NCBI GenBank assembly: GCA_028693285.1
Contig: JAQUVQ010000028.1
Coordinates: 1 to 35,958, forward strand
Direction: 5' to 3'
From: Smithellaceae bacterium
GTDB taxonomy: Bacteria; Desulfobacterota; Syntrophia; Syntrophales; Smithellaceae
Length of the DNA: 35,958 nucleotides
A program made the translations under genes and the position numbers. The notes under the pieces are model-generated. The model was given only the letters and a program-made list of their open reading frames with translations. It did not search any database and was not told the DNA's origin. Positions 1 through 8,780 of this stretch are shown here, piece by piece; within the stretch, counting starts at the first letter, position 1; every line of letters begins with the position of its first letter.

Positions 1-260
1 ATCAGTTTTTTTCCAGAGGAAAGAAGTTTGGCGGGATTGAGCTCCAGGCCGATGATAAACAGCAGAAGGATCAGGCCGATCTCGGAGATGACTTCGATGT
101 TGTCGGGATGGGAAACGAGCGAAAATCCGATCTGCGGTCCGATCAGCGCTCCGGCAACCAGATAGCCCAGAATGACCGGCTGGCGGCATAGCTGGAAGAG
201 AAAACCCATCGCCGTCGCCGCCAGAACGGCAATGCCGATTTCAGGAAGAATGCTGTGCAT
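1..260 (-). CDS. Kef-type (CPA2) cation/proton antiporter, N-terminal fragment
   Basis: This is the first 86 codons of a membrane transporter; the rest lies beyond the left edge. The visible protein opens with MHSILPEIGIAVLAA and has two or three hydrophobic segments. It includes GYLVAGALIGPQIG and LILLLFIIGLELNP, which are hallmarks of the Na+/H+ exchanger domain of the CPA2 (KefB/KefC/RosB-like) family. These proteins move K+ or Na+ against protons across the inner membrane. The start ATG at 258-260 follows AAGG and GGAAGGAA sequences. The gene begins 16 bp after the stop of the alcohol dehydrogenase, so the two are probably one transcript. Whether it carries C-terminal TrkA-N/TrkA-C domains cannot be seen. 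Confidence 0.85.
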   Translation of the reverse strand, partial: MHSILPEIGIAVLAATAMGFLFQLCRQPVILGYLVAGALIGPQIGFSLVSHPDNIEVISEIGLILLLFIIGLELNPAKLLSSGKKL

Positions 261-276
261 CCTTAAATTCCTTCCT

Positions 277-1434
277 TTACGCGCAAAGCGCCAGAATCTC
301 CCGCATCATCGCGGGAGTAACCTCGCCCCGCTCGCCCATGGCGGTGAGGCCGTGCTCCTCAAGCAGTTCAATGAACCGGTCGGCATCCACTTTTTCGATG
401 CCGCATCCCGACAGGCTCGTCGGCAGGCCCATGCTTCCAAAAAAAGCCTTTGTCTTTTCAATCGCGGCTGTGATCCGAACGTCTTCGGCCCCGGAGGATA
501 TTCCCCAGACACGCTCGCCATACTGAAGCAGCTTTTCCTTTTTTCCGCCGGCCCGGACCTGCAGCATGGCCGGCACCAGCACGGCCAGCGTCCGCGCATG
601 GTCCAGTCCATACAGCACCGTCAATTCATAGCCTGCCCGGTGCGCCGCCCAGTCCTGAGGAACGCCGGCGCCGATCAGACCGTTCAGCCCCAGCGTCGAG
701 GCCCACATCAGGTTGGCGCGCACATCGTAATTTTCCGGTTCCACCAGCGCTTTCGGCCCTTCTTCAATCAGCAGAAGCAGCAACCCTTCGGCAAGGCGGT
801 CCTGAACCTTTCCCTGCACGGGATAAGTCAGATACTGCTCCAGAACATGGACAAACGTATCGACCACGCCGTTCGCGGTTTGCATCGGCGGAAGCGTGCA
901 GGTCTTTGTCGGGTCCAGAACGGCAAAACGAGGGAAAAACCAGTCGTTCATGGCGGCGCGTTTCCAGTTTACAGCCCGGCGAGAAATAATGGCCCGGTTG
1001 TTCATTTCCGAACCGCTCGCCGGCAGCGTCAGGACCGCGCCCAGCGGCAGGGCCTGGCGGATCGCCGCGCCTTTGTTTTCCATCAGTTGATACGGTTCGC
1101 CGGCGAAGGGAATGGCGGCGGCCATGAACTTGGTTCCGTCAATGACGGAGCCTCCGCCCACCGCGAGGAGGAAATCGATCTTTTTTTCGCGGGCCAGAGC
1201 AATGCCGGAGCAAAGCGTATCATATTCCGGATTCGCTTCGATGCCGCCGAATTCAGTCACGTCAAATCCCGCCAGCGCCCTGAGAACTTCATCCAGGACG
1301 CCGTATTTTCTGGCGCTTTCAGCGCCGAAGGCAACCATCACCCTGGCGCCGGGCGGAATTTCACCCGCCAGTTGACAAATCGTGCATTTGCCGAAAAGAA
1401 CTTTCGTCGGATTGTGAAAGGTAAAATTGAGCAT
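277..1434 (-). CDS. Iron-containing (YqhD-like) alcohol dehydrogenase / aldehyde reductase
   Basis: A 385-residue group III metal-dependent alcohol dehydrogenase, which interconverts aldehydes and alcohols with NAD(P)H in the cytoplasm. The nucleotide-binding segment GGGSVIDGTK lies at residues 93-102. The expected metal ligands are D192, H196 (in VVDTFVHV), H265 (DWAAHRAGYE) and H279 (GLDHARTL). Their spacing matches YqhD of E. coli with a two-residue offset. The start at 1434 was chosen because MLNFTFHNPTKVLFG is the normal family N-terminus and GGAG sits just upstream. The frame is open 17 codons further up, but that stretch does not resemble the family. The ring-opened substrate is unknown; NADPH-dependent broad aldehyde reduction is the family norm. 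It probably shares a transcript with the antiporter gene 16 bp downstream. Confidence 0.93.
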   Translation of the reverse strand: MLNFTFHNPTKVLFGKCTICQLAGEIPPGARVMVAFGAESARKYGVLDEVLRALAGFDVTEFGGIEANPEYDTLCSGIALAREKKIDFLLAVGGGSVIDGTKFMAAAIPFAGEPYQLMENKGAAIRQALPLGAVLTLPASGSEMNNRAIISRRAVNWKRAAMNDWFFPRFAVLDPTKTCTLPPMQTANGVVDTFVHVLEQYLTYPVQGKVQDRLAEGLLLLLIEEGPKALVEPENYDVRANLMWASTLGLNGLIGAGVPQDWAAHRAGYELTVLYGLDHARTLAVLVPAMLQVRAGGKKEKLLQYGERVWGISSGAEDVRITAAIEKTKAFFGSMGLPTSLSGCGIEKVDADRFIELLEEHGLTAMGERGEVTPAMMREILALCA

Positions 1435-1493
1435 ATTCAGCTCCACCGGAGTAAAGAAACGCTTTTGACAAACGCCTCCAATCACTGAAGTTG

Positions 1494-1522
1494 TTCATAG
1501 AAAAGACTCCCCGGCCTGTCAA
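1494..1522 (-). promoter_or_regulatory. Promoter of the alcohol dehydrogenase-antiporter operon
   Basis: On the minus strand TTGACA (1522-1517) is separated by exactly 17 bp from TATGAA (1499-1494). This is a good sigma-70-type pair ending about 60 bp before the chosen start at 1434. Transcription would begin near 1487. Confidence 0.65.
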
Positions 1523-1531
1523 CAGAAAAAT

Positions 1532-1669
1532 GACCCATGCCCTATTCCCCATGACTCATTGCCCATGGTTCGACAAGCTCACCATGACATCTTTTCACTT
1601 TCCACTCATCGCTCATTGTTCGTCACTCATTACTGTTTTTCTATCCACCATCCACTATCCACTATCCAC
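1532..1669. repeat. Degenerate 7-bp periodic repeat tract
   Basis: Successive heptamers read GACCCAT, GCCCTAT, TCCCCAT, GACTCAT, TGCCCAT (1532-1566). They resume as CACTCAT, CGCTCAT, TGTTCGT, CACTCAT (1603-1630) and as TATCCAC, CATCCAC, TATCCAC, TATCCAC (1642-1669). The 7-bp phase is kept while the unit drifts. The tract fills the roughly 300-bp gap between the divergent alcohol dehydrogenase and glyQ genes. No coding sense is evident. Related heptamer tracts occur at 16122-16170 and 21963-22004. Confidence 0.8.
1564..1586. repeat. Small palindromic element embedded in the heptamer tract
   Basis: CATGGT (1564-1569) and ACCATG (1581-1586) form a perfect 6-bp inverted repeat around TCGACAAGCTC. 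It interrupts the heptamer phase, as an inserted short repeat would. From memory, the core GTTCGACAAGCTCACC recurs as an intergenic repeat in unrelated bacterial genomes; this was not checked here. Confidence 0.45.
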
Positions 1670-1691
1670 CAATCTTCCCCCTTCCCGTATC

Positions 1692-1720
1692 TTGACCCCC
1701 CTGGCCTTTCATGCTAGGTA
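1692..1720 (+). promoter_or_regulatory. glyQ: Possible glyQS promoter
   Basis: TTGACC (1692-1697), a 17-bp spacer, then TAGGTA (1715-1720). The -10 is a poor match to consensus, but the GCTAGG context is the same as in the promoters at 4784-4812 and 13081-13109. The leader to the GTG start would be about 70 nt. I saw no T-box-like structure in it. Confidence 0.4.
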
Positions 1721-1796
1721 GCCGCTGGCAGAAGTAATGTCTCGGACCCGCATCACCGGTCCTGAGTTCCTGCCGGCATTCCCCAAGGAGGACATT

Positions 1797-2669
1797 GTGA
1801 CTTTTCAGGAATTAATCTTCGCGCTGGAGCAATACTGGCACTCCCAGGGCTGCGTCATTCAGCAGCCTTATGACATGGAGGTCGGCGCGGGAACGTTTCA
1901 TCCCGCCACCTGCCTGCGGGCGCTGGGCCCGGAACCCTGGAACGTGGCCTACGTACAGCCTTCACGGCGGCCGACCGACGGACGCTACGGCGAAAATCCC
2001 AACCGCCTGCAGCATTATTACCAGTACCAGGTGATCATGAAGCCGTCGCCGGTCAACATCCAGGAGCTTTACCTCAATTCGCTCAAAAGCTTCGGCATCG
2101 ATCCGCTGGAGCACGATATCCGTTTCGTCGAGGACGACTGGGAATCCCCGACGCTGGGCGCCTGGGGGCTGGGCTGGGAGGTGTGGCTCGACGGCATGGA
2201 AATCTCGCAGTTCACGTATTTCCAGCAGGTGGGCGGCTTCGACTGCAAGCCGGTCTGCGCCGAGCTGACCTACGGAACGGAGCGCATCGCCATGTACATC
2301 CAGGGCATCAACAACGTCTATGACCTGCAATGGACGGATAAAATCAAATACGGCGACGTGCACCATAAGGGCGAAGTCGAATTTTCCACGTATAACTTTG
2401 AAGTGGCCGACATTCCGATGCTGCGCAGGCTGTTTGATATGTATGAAGAGGAGGCGCTGCGCATCGCGGAGAAAAATCTTCCGCTTCCCGCCTATGACTA
2501 CTGCCTGAAATGCTCGCACACGTTCAACCTGCTCAATGCCCGCGGCGCGATCAGCGTCGCGGAGCGCACCAGCTACATCGGCCGGGTGCGAAACCTGGCC
2601 AGGGTGAGCGCGGAACTCTACATGAAGCAGCGGGAAGAACTGGGATACCCTCTTTTGCAGAATCACTAG
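1797..2669 (+). CDS. glyQ: Glycyl-tRNA synthetase alpha subunit
   Basis: A 290-residue class II aminoacyl-tRNA synthetase subunit, the catalytic part of the alpha2beta2 bacterial enzyme that charges tRNA-Gly. The protein has the family's near-invariant text, including [18 protein letters not shown] and [19 protein letters not shown] at the N-terminus. [20 protein letters not shown] and [20 protein letters not shown] follow. The start is GTG at 1797, six bases after a strong AAGGAG (1785-1790). The frame is also open back to an ATG at 1737, but that adds 20 residues foreign to the family and leaves the ribosome site inside the gene. It lies 16 bp before glyS and must be co-transcribed with it. 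Confidence 0.98.
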   Translation: MTFQELIFALEQYWHSQGCVIQQPYDMEVGAGTFHPATCLRALGPEPWNVAYVQPSRRPTDGRYGENPNRLQHYYQYQVIMKPSPVNIQELYLNSLKSFGIDPLEHDIRFVEDDWESPTLGAWGLGWEVWLDGMEISQFTYFQQVGGFDCKPVCAELTYGTERIAMYIQGINNVYDLQWTDKIKYGDVHHKGEVEFSTYNFEVADIPMLRRLFDMYEEEALRIAEKNLPLPAYDYCLKCSHTFNLLNARGAISVAERTSYIGRVRNLARVSAELYMKQREELGYPLLQNH

Positions 2670-2685
2670 AAAAACTGGAGACACG

Positions 2686-4758
2686 ATGAGCAACGAACTT
2701 CTTTTTGAAATCGGCACCGAAGAAATCCCCGCGGGGTTTTTATCCAAAGCGGTCGTGGACATGGAAGAAATGATCCGCAAGGCGCTTACCGAAAAACGAA
2801 TCGCCTTCGAGTCCGTCCACTGCCTGGCCACTCCCCGCCGGCTGGTGCTGCACATTGCGGACGTCGCGCCGAAGCAGGCCGATCAGATCGTCGAAAAAAT
2901 GGGGCCGGCCCGAAAGGCGGCCTTTGACGAAAACGGCCGGCCGACCAAGGCCGCGCTGGGGTTTGCCCGGGGACAGGGTCTGGAGATCGCCGAACTGGAA
3001 ACCATCACGACCGACAAGGGCGAGTATCTGTGCGCGCGAAAAACCATTGCCGGACAGCCGACCGCAGACCTGCTGCCGGACATCCTCAAAAACTTTCTTG
3101 TGTCCATCCCGTTTCGCAAATCCATGCGCTGGTCGGCTTACGATCTGCGCTTTGCCCGGCCGATCCACTGGCTGCTGGCGTTGTACGGCGGCAAAATCGT
3201 TCCGCTGAAGGTGGAAGACATTGAAAGCGGCAACACCTCGCGCGGCCATCGCTTCATGAGCCCGGAGGCTTTTGCGGTCGACGGATTCGAAGATTACCTC
3301 GCCAAAGCCCGAAAGCATTTTGTCATCCCCGATCCCGCGGAGAGAAAAGAATTCATTCTCGAAGAAGCGCAAAAAGCGGCCGCCGAAGCCGGGGGAAAGC
3401 TTTTCTATACGGAAGACCTGCTGGAAACCGTCACTTTTATCGTGGAATACCCGGTGATCATTCGCGGCGGCTTCGATCCGAATTACCTGCAGATCCCCAA
3501 GGAAGTGCTGACCACCACCATGATCGCGCACCAGAAGTACTTCCCAGTCGTGGACAACGCGGGAAAGCTTCTGCCCTGTTTCATCGCCGTCAGCAACACC
3601 CGCGCCCGGAATCCCGAAGTGGTCGCCCGGGGCAATGAGCGCGTACTGCAGGCCCGGCTGGCCGACGCCTCGTTCTTTTTCGAGGAGGACAAGAAAATCC
3701 CGCTGGAGAGCCGTGTGGAGTCCCTGAAAAAAGTCGTGTTCCACACGCTGCTGGGCACCTCCCATAAAAAGGTGATGCGCTTCCGCAAGCTGGCGGTCAA
3801 AATTGCTTCCAAAGTGAAGCCCTCCGTCAAGAAAAACGTGGACCGCGCCGCGCTTCTGGCCAAGGCCGATCTGGAATCGCTCATGGTGGGCGAATTTTCC
3901 GAACTCCAGGGCATCATGGGACGGGAATACGCGCTTCTGGCCGGCGAGAAACCGGAAATCGCCGACGCCATTTACGAGCATTACCTGCCGATTGTCGCCG
4001 GAGGCGATCTGCCCCGGACGGATGAAGGCGCCATTGTCGGCATTGCCGATAAAATGGACACCATTGTCGGCTTCTTCGCCGTGGGCATGCCCCCCACCGG
4101 CACGGCCGACCCCTATGCCCTTCGTCGCCAGGCGCTCGGCGTCATCAATATCATTCTGTCGCGGCGCTACGAGCTCGGCCTGAACTTTCTGATCGACGAA
4201 TGTCTGGCGGCTCTGAAGGACGTCCTGAAGAAGCCGGCCGAAGACGTCAAAAAAGATGTTCTGGAATTTTTCCGGGGGCGTCTGCAGAACCAGCTCATCA
4301 GCCAGAGCTATGCCTACGACACGGTGGACGCGGTCCTGGCCGCGGACATCGACCAGCTTGTTCTGGTGATCGAAAAGATTCAGGCGCTGCAGGCTTTCCG
4401 GGCCAATCCGGAGTTCGAACCCCTCTCCATCGCATTCAAGCGGATCGACAACATCCTGAAGGATTTCCGCGGCGGTTCCGTGGACGTCAACCTGCTTTCC
4501 CAGGAAGCGGAGATCAAGCTGTTCGCGAATTTTGAAAACATCGGAACGCGCGTGGAGAAAGGCATCGCCGAGAAGGATTTCACCGCGGCGCTGAACCGGC
4601 TGGCCGCTCTGCGCACCCCCGTGGACGCTTTCTTCGAGTCCGTCATGGTCATGGACAACGACGAGAAAATCCGCTTCAACCGCCTGTCGCTGCTGGCGGA
4701 CATCTCAGCACTGTTCCATAAAATCGCCGATTTCTCGAAAATCGTCACCGCCGGCTGA
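2686..4758 (+). CDS. glyS: Glycyl-tRNA synthetase beta subunit
   Basis: A 690-residue protein, the usual length for GlyS. It supplies tRNA recognition to the heterotetrameric glycyl-tRNA synthetase. The N-terminus LLFEIGTEEIPAGFL, the central TTTMIAHQKYFPV and RADASFFFEEDKK-like text (here RLADASFFFEED), and GLADKMDT-like GIADKMDTIVGFF are family signatures. The last 100 or so residues are an all-helical DALR-type anticodon-binding domain. The ATG at 2686 follows CTGGAGACACG. The gene is the second member of glyQS. A promoter for the next gene begins 26 bp after its stop. Confidence 0.98.
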   Translation: MSNELLFEIGTEEIPAGFLSKAVVDMEEMIRKALTEKRIAFESVHCLATPRRLVLHIADVAPKQADQIVEKMGPARKAAFDENGRPTKAALGFARGQGLEIAELETITTDKGEYLCARKTIAGQPTADLLPDILKNFLVSIPFRKSMRWSAYDLRFARPIHWLLALYGGKIVPLKVEDIESGNTSRGHRFMSPEAFAVDGFEDYLAKARKHFVIPDPAERKEFILEEAQKAAAEAGGKLFYTEDLLETVTFIVEYPVIIRGGFDPNYLQIPKEVLTTTMIAHQKYFPVVDNAGKLLPCFIAVSNTRARNPEVVARGNERVLQARLADASFFFEEDKKIPLESRVESLKKVVFHTLLGTSHKKVMRFRKLAVKIASKVKPSVKKNVDRAALLAKADLESLMVGEFSELQGIMGREYALLAGEKPEIADAIYEHYLPIVAGGDLPRTDEGAIVGIADKMDTIVGFFAVGMPPTGTADPYALRRQALGVINIILSRRYELGLNFLIDECLAALKDVLKKPAEDVKKDVLEFFRGRLQNQLISQSYAYDTVDAVLAADIDQLVLVIEKIQALQAFRANPEFEPLSIAFKRIDNILKDFRGGSVDVNLLSQEAEIKLFANFENIGTRVEKGIAEKDFTAALNRLAALRTPVDAFFESVMVMDNDEKIRFNRLSLLADISALFHKIADFSKIVTAG

Positions 4759-4783
4759 TCCGCCCGGCGCCAAATTCGTTTGG

Positions 4784-4812
4784 TTGACATTCCCCGCGCG
4801 GCTTGCTAGGAT
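4784..4812 (+). promoter_or_regulatory. Promoter of the GAF-ATPase gene
   Basis: TTGACA (4784-4789), exactly 17 bp, then TAGGAT (4807-4812) with a GCTAGG extended -10. Expected start of transcription is near 4819, about 38 nt before the ATG at 4857, with a GGAGAG ribosome site between. Confidence 0.75.
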
Positions 4813-4856
4813 GTACGCGATTTTTATGAATAAAACGAAAATGGAGAGATAACCGG

Positions 4857-7157
4857 ATGATCACGAAGGCGAAACCCACGATCGAGGTGAGTCTGGAGGA
4901 AAGGCTGCGGCTGCAGAAAAAGCTTCAGGACATCACCAACCGCATCCACGCCGCGCAGAACATTGCGCAAATCCTGATCGACCTGAAAGACGGCATCCTG
5001 AATCTGTTTGACGCCTACTCCATCACGCTGTACGTCGTCGATAAGCCGCACAACGAAATCTATTCCATGTTTCTGGCGGGATCTCAGCTCAAGGAGATCC
5101 GCGTTCCGATCAACAATCACAGCATCGCCGGCTACGTGGCCAACTCCTTCAACATCGTCAACATCGCGGACGCATACAACCTGGCGGAACTCAAGGCCAT
5201 CGATCCCGAACTGACCTTTGACGCAAGCTGGGACAAAAAGTCCGGATTCCGAACCAGGCAGATTCTCGCCGCCCCGATTTTCTATAAAGATCAGCTCATG
5301 GGCGTGATTCAAATTCTCAACAAAAAAGGGGGAGACACCAAATTTACCGAGGAAGACATCGGACTGGTCATGGAGATCGTCGAGGTTCTGGGCGTTGCCT
5401 TTTACAACCAGCAGCGCTTCCAGCGCCGCCGCAAAACGCGGTTCGATTTTCTGCTGACCCGCAACCTGCTCAAGGAAGAAGAACTGGAAGCCGCCTGGGG
5501 GGAGTCGCGGGAGCAGAAAGAATCCATCGAGCGGTACCTGATGAACAAGTACAAAATCTCCAAAGACGATATCGGCCACTCCTTCGAAGAGTTTTTCCGC
5601 TGCCGGTTCATTGAATACAACGATAAAACCATCATCCCCGGCGATTTGATCGCCAACCTGAAGAAAGACTACCTCCAGCGCGAACTGTGGGTGCCGCTGG
5701 AAAAAATCGACGGCAATGTCCACGTGATCGTCGATGATCCGAACAACATCATCAAAAGAGACGCCATCGAAAATCTTCTGAAAACCAAGAAAGTGAAGTA
5801 TGACGTCGCTCTGTCGGAAGACATCCTGAAATACATCAACCTGTTCTTCAGCTCCAGCGACGACGAGCATTCCTTTACGGAGCTCCTGGGCAAGATGGAT
5901 GAAGAAAGCGCGGGCTCTGAAGAGGAGGATGGAGCAGACATCGTCGCGGAAACCGACAGCGTGATCATGCAGCTCGTCAATAAAATCATCAACGACGCCT
6001 CCACCCGCCGGGCGTCCGACATTCACATCGAACCCAACGTCGGCAAGAAAAACGTGGAAATCCGGTTCCGCGTCGACGGCGACTGCGCGATTTACCAGAC
6101 CGTCCCCTTCAACTACCGGTCCGCCATCATCTCGCGCGTCAAGATCATGTCCAACCTGGATATCACGGAGAAAAGAAAACCACAGGACGGCAAAATCAAG
6201 TTTCGGCGATCTTCCGGGGATGAACTGGAGCTTCGCGTCGCCACCATTCCCACGCAGGGCGGCGTGGAAGACATTGTCATGCGGCTTCTGGCCAAAAGCG
6301 ACACCCTGCTTCCGCTGGAATCCATGGGGCTGCTCAAACGCAATTATGATGAAATGATCAACATCATCAACAAGCCCTACGGCATGATCCTGGTCGTCGG
6401 CCCGACCGGCTCCGGCAAAACCACCACACTGCACGCGGCGCTCCACGTCATCAACCGGCCGGACCGGAAAATCTGGACCGCGGAAGACCCGGTGGAAATC
6501 ACGCAATACGGGCTTCGCCAGGTCCAGGTGCAGTCCAAAATCGGCTTTGACTTCGCGGCAGCCATGCGGGCGTTTCTGCGCGCCGACCCGGATGTGATCA
6601 TGGTGGGCGAAATGCGCGATTTTGAAACAGCCAAGACGGGCGTCGAAGCTTCGCTGACCGGCCATCTGGTCTTCAGCACCCTGCACACCAACAGCGCCCC
6701 GGAAACCATCGTCCGGCTTCTGGACATGGGCATCGATCCGCTGAACTTCGCGGACGCGCTCTTGGGCATTCTCGCCCAGCGCCTGGTGCGCACGCTGTGC
6801 AAGAACTGCAAAGAGCAGTATCACGCCACGCAGGAGGAATTCGACGAAATCGTGGAAAGCTACGGCCGGGAAGACTTCGACAAACTGGGCGTTTCCTACA
6901 ACAATGATTTCAAGCTGTACCGCGCCAAAGGATGCGACGCCTGCGATAAAACCGGCTACAAGGGCAGAATGGGCATTCATGAACTGATCGTGGCCACCGA
7001 CGCCATCAAGAAACTGGTGCAAAAACATGAGACGGTTGAGGTCATCCGCGCCAAATCCATGGCCGAAGGGATGACCACGCTGCTTCAGGACGGAATCCAG
7101 AAAGTGCTGCAGGGCGTTACGGATTTCAACCAGGTCCGCCGGGTCTGCATCAAATAA
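4857..7157 (+). CDS. GAF-domain-fused GspE/PilB-family secretion ATPase
   Basis: A 766-residue AAA-like ATPase of the type II secretion / type IV pilus assembly family. Residues about 15-190 form a GAF-type sensor domain, which the usual GspE and PilB lack. Residues about 205-345 resemble the T2SSE N-terminal (MshEN) domain, and the ATPase occupies about 365-760. Visible motifs are Walker A GPTGSGKTTT from residue 515, the Asp box/Walker B segment DPDVIMVGEMRD from residue 577, and a His box around HLVFSTLHTN. A C-terminal CxxC...CxxC zinc site (CKNC, CDAC) is also present. It would power extension or secretion from the cytoplasmic face of the inner membrane. It stands alone with its own promoter: no pilC, pilT, gspF or pilin genes are in the window. 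The GAF domain suggests that a small ligand or redox signal gates the motor; the ligand is unknown. Confidence 0.93.
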   Translation: MITKAKPTIEVSLEERLRLQKKLQDITNRIHAAQNIAQILIDLKDGILNLFDAYSITLYVVDKPHNEIYSMFLAGSQLKEIRVPINNHSIAGYVANSFNIVNIADAYNLAELKAIDPELTFDASWDKKSGFRTRQILAAPIFYKDQLMGVIQILNKKGGDTKFTEEDIGLVMEIVEVLGVAFYNQQRFQRRRKTRFDFLLTRNLLKEEELEAAWGESREQKESIERYLMNKYKISKDDIGHSFEEFFRCRFIEYNDKTIIPGDLIANLKKDYLQRELWVPLEKIDGNVHVIVDDPNNIIKRDAIENLLKTKKVKYDVALSEDILKYINLFFSSSDDEHSFTELLGKMDEESAGSEEEDGADIVAETDSVIMQLVNKIINDASTRRASDIHIEPNVGKKNVEIRFRVDGDCAIYQTVPFNYRSAIISRVKIMSNLDITEKRKPQDGKIKFRRSSGDELELRVATIPTQGGVEDIVMRLLAKSDTLLPLESMGLLKRNYDEMINIINKPYGMILVVGPTGSGKTTTLHAALHVINRPDRKIWTAEDPVEITQYGLRQVQVQSKIGFDFAAAMRAFLRADPDVIMVGEMRDFETAKTGVEASLTGHLVFSTLHTNSAPETIVRLLDMGIDPLNFADALLGILAQRLVRTLCKNCKEQYHATQEEFDEIVESYGREDFDKLGVSYNNDFKLYRAKGCDACDKTGYKGRMGIHELIVATDAIKKLVQKHETVEVIRAKSMAEGMTTLLQDGIQKVLQGVTDFNQVRRVCIK

Positions 7158-7180
7158 GCGTAAAACGATCCAGCATCCAT

Positions 7181-7221
7181 AAAAAAAGGGCGGAACGCAA
7201 AGCGGCTTCCACCCTTTTTTT
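7181..7221. terminator. Bidirectional intrinsic terminator between convergent genes
   Basis: AAAAAAAGGG at 7181-7190 pairs with CCCTTTTTTT at 7212-7221. The stem continues as GGAA with TTCC and CGC with GCG, around an AAAG-like loop. A-run and T-run flanks make it work in both directions, ending the secretion ATPase transcript (plus) and the flavodiiron transcript (minus). Confidence 0.88.
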
Positions 7222-7239
7222 GATTTTGTTTAGCAAAAA

Positions 7240-8427
7240 TTATACTTTCCCCGCAAAATCCTTTCCAAACGCCAGCGCCTGCGCGAGCGCTTCATCCCCC
7301 GGCTGCCACATGGCTTTGAAGCCGTCGCCGATCATTTCAAAGCCGGCTTTGGACAGATGATCGGTTAAAATCTTCACGCTCTCGCCGCTCCAGCCATAGC
7401 AGCCGAAGGCCGCGGCCTTCTTTTTCTTGAATTTGAGCCCCGTGATCATTTCGATGAGCGCCGACATGGCGTTGAGAATGCCTTTGTTGATCGTGGGCGA
7501 GCCCAGCAGGATCGCTTTCGATTTGAAGACTTCGGTCACCACATCGTTGATGTCGCGGCGGGAGATATTGAAAAGCTTCACCGTCACCTTGTCGTCGGCC
7601 TGTTTGATTCCGCGGGCAATGTGTTCGGCCAGCATTCTCGTACCATCCCACATCGTGTCGTAAATGATTGAAATCTGATTTTCCTGATAGTCCGCCGCCC
7701 ATTGCAGATATTTTTGTGCAATCTGCAGGGGATTGTCGCGCCAGATGACGCCGTGGCTGGGGCAGATGAAATTCACCGGCAGGTTGAACGCCACCACTTC
7801 GTTGATCTTCTTCGTCACCAGAGGCGAAAAAGGCGTGAGAATGTTGGCGTAATATTTCGTCGCCTCCTCAAAAAGCTCGGACTGATCGACCAAGTCATTG
7901 AACATGTGCTCAGTGGCGATATGCTGGCCGAAGGCGTCGTTGGAAAAAAGGATCGCGTCGCCGGTGAGGTACTCCATCATGGAATCCGGCCAGTGGAGCA
8001 TCATTGCTTCCACGAAAATCAGCTCCTTTTTGCCCAGCGACAGCTTGTCGCCGGTTTTCACGACCTGGAAGTTCCAGTCCTTGTGATAGTGCCCCTTGAG
8101 GGATTTCAATCCGTTGGCCGTGCAGTATACGGGCTTGTCGGGAATCCGGTGCATCAAGAACGGCAAAGCCCCCGAATGATCCATCTCGGCATGATTGGCG
8201 ATGACGTAGTCGATTTGGTTGAGGTCGATTTCTTTGTCAAGATTGTTGACGAATTCCTTCGCAAAAGGCGACCAGACCGTGTCGATGAGAGCGGTCTTTT
8301 CGTCTCTCACCAGGTACGCGTTGTACGACGAGCCGCGATGCGTGGAGTATTCCTCGCCGTGAAACTTGCGCAGCTCCCAGTCGATTTTCCCAACCCAATC
8401 TACACCCGGCGTAATCTCGAACTTCAT
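7240..8427 (-). CDS. fprA: Flavodiiron protein (A-type flavoprotein; O2/NO reductase)
   Basis: A 395-residue cytoplasmic flavodiiron protein, which reduces O2 to water and/or NO to N2O in anaerobes. The N-terminal metallo-beta-lactamase-like domain has the full diiron ligand set: H79, E81, D83, H84 (HAEMDH), H145 (LHWPDSM), D164 (SNDAFGQH) and H225 (CPSHGVIW). The C-terminal third (from about residue 250, ISIIYDTMWDGT) is a flavodoxin domain for FMN. There is no rubredoxin or NADH oxidoreductase extension, so an external rubredoxin must deliver electrons. AGGAGG precedes the ATG. It is the second gene after the cupin, 17 bp away. The Crp/Fnr-like palindrome upstream of the cupin suggests regulation by oxygen or NO. 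Confidence 0.96.
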   Translation of the reverse strand: MKFEITPGVDWVGKIDWELRKFHGEEYSTHRGSSYNAYLVRDEKTALIDTVWSPFAKEFVNNLDKEIDLNQIDYVIANHAEMDHSGALPFLMHRIPDKPVYCTANGLKSLKGHYHKDWNFQVVKTGDKLSLGKKELIFVEAMMLHWPDSMMEYLTGDAILFSNDAFGQHIATEHMFNDLVDQSELFEEATKYYANILTPFSPLVTKKINEVVAFNLPVNFICPSHGVIWRDNPLQIAQKYLQWAADYQENQISIIYDTMWDGTRMLAEHIARGIKQADDKVTVKLFNISRRDINDVVTEVFKSKAILLGSPTINKGILNAMSALIEMITGLKFKKKKAAAFGCYGWSGESVKILTDHLSKAGFEMIGDGFKAMWQPGDEALAQALAFGKDFAGKV

Positions 8428-8444
8428 AAAACACCTCCTGTTTT

Positions 8445-8780
8445 TTATTTTATCATGACCAGCAGCATCTTGAAACGGGTAATTGCCTTGAGCGCATGCG
8501 GTTTGTGCGCCGGCATGAGAATCATCTCCCCTTCACTCACCGGGTGAGGCTTTCCCCCAATAGCGATTTCCGCCTTGCCTTCCAGCAGATAAACGAGCGC
8601 GTCAAAAGGGGCCGTGTGCTCGCTTAATCCCTCGCCGGCGTCAAAGGCAAAAACCGTCATGGTTCCGGAAGGTTTCCGGATGATTTCCCGGCTGACCACG
8701 GAGTGCTCCTGGTAGGAAACCAGCTCCAAAAGACGAAAGGCGCCGGTCAGATCCGCAATTTTGGCCAAATTTTCAGTCAT
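8445..8780 (-). CDS. Small single-domain cupin protein
   Basis: A 111-residue protein that is entirely one cupin barrel. Motif 1 is recognisable as SEHTAPFDALVYLLEGKAEIAIGG and motif 2 as EGEMILMPAHKPHALKA, each supplying histidines and a glutamate for a possible metal site. The substrate is unknown; many such small cupins bind metals or act as sensors. GGAGGG lies just before the ATG. It is the promoter-proximal gene of a two-gene operon with the flavodiiron protein. This makes a role in oxygen or NO stress, or in iron handling, plausible, but nothing in the protein itself proves it. Confidence 0.85.
   Translation of the reverse strand: MTENLAKIADLTGAFRLLELVSYQEHSVVSREIIRKPSGTMTVFAFDAGEGLSEHTAPFDALVYLLEGKAEIAIGGKPHPVSEGEMILMPAHKPHALKAITRFKMLLVMIK

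Noticed and set aside
172-1488. A 438-codon plus-strand frame opposite the alcohol dehydrogenase
   Set aside because: The minus-strand protein has all metal ligands and a ribosome site; the plus-strand frame has neither.
1603-1669. CRISPR array
   Set aside because: The repeats are contiguous 7-mers without spacers, and there are no cas genes.
1700-1796. T-box or other tRNA-sensing leader for glyQS
   Set aside because: No T-box sequence, specifier stem or terminator is visible in the short leader.
4824-7028. A 734-codon open frame on the minus strand opposite the GAF-ATPase gene
   Set aside because: It is the mirror of a GC-rich gene whose codon third positions keep stops out of the opposite strand. 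The protein is a His/Phe/Asp/Val-rich string with no domain, and there is no ribosome site.
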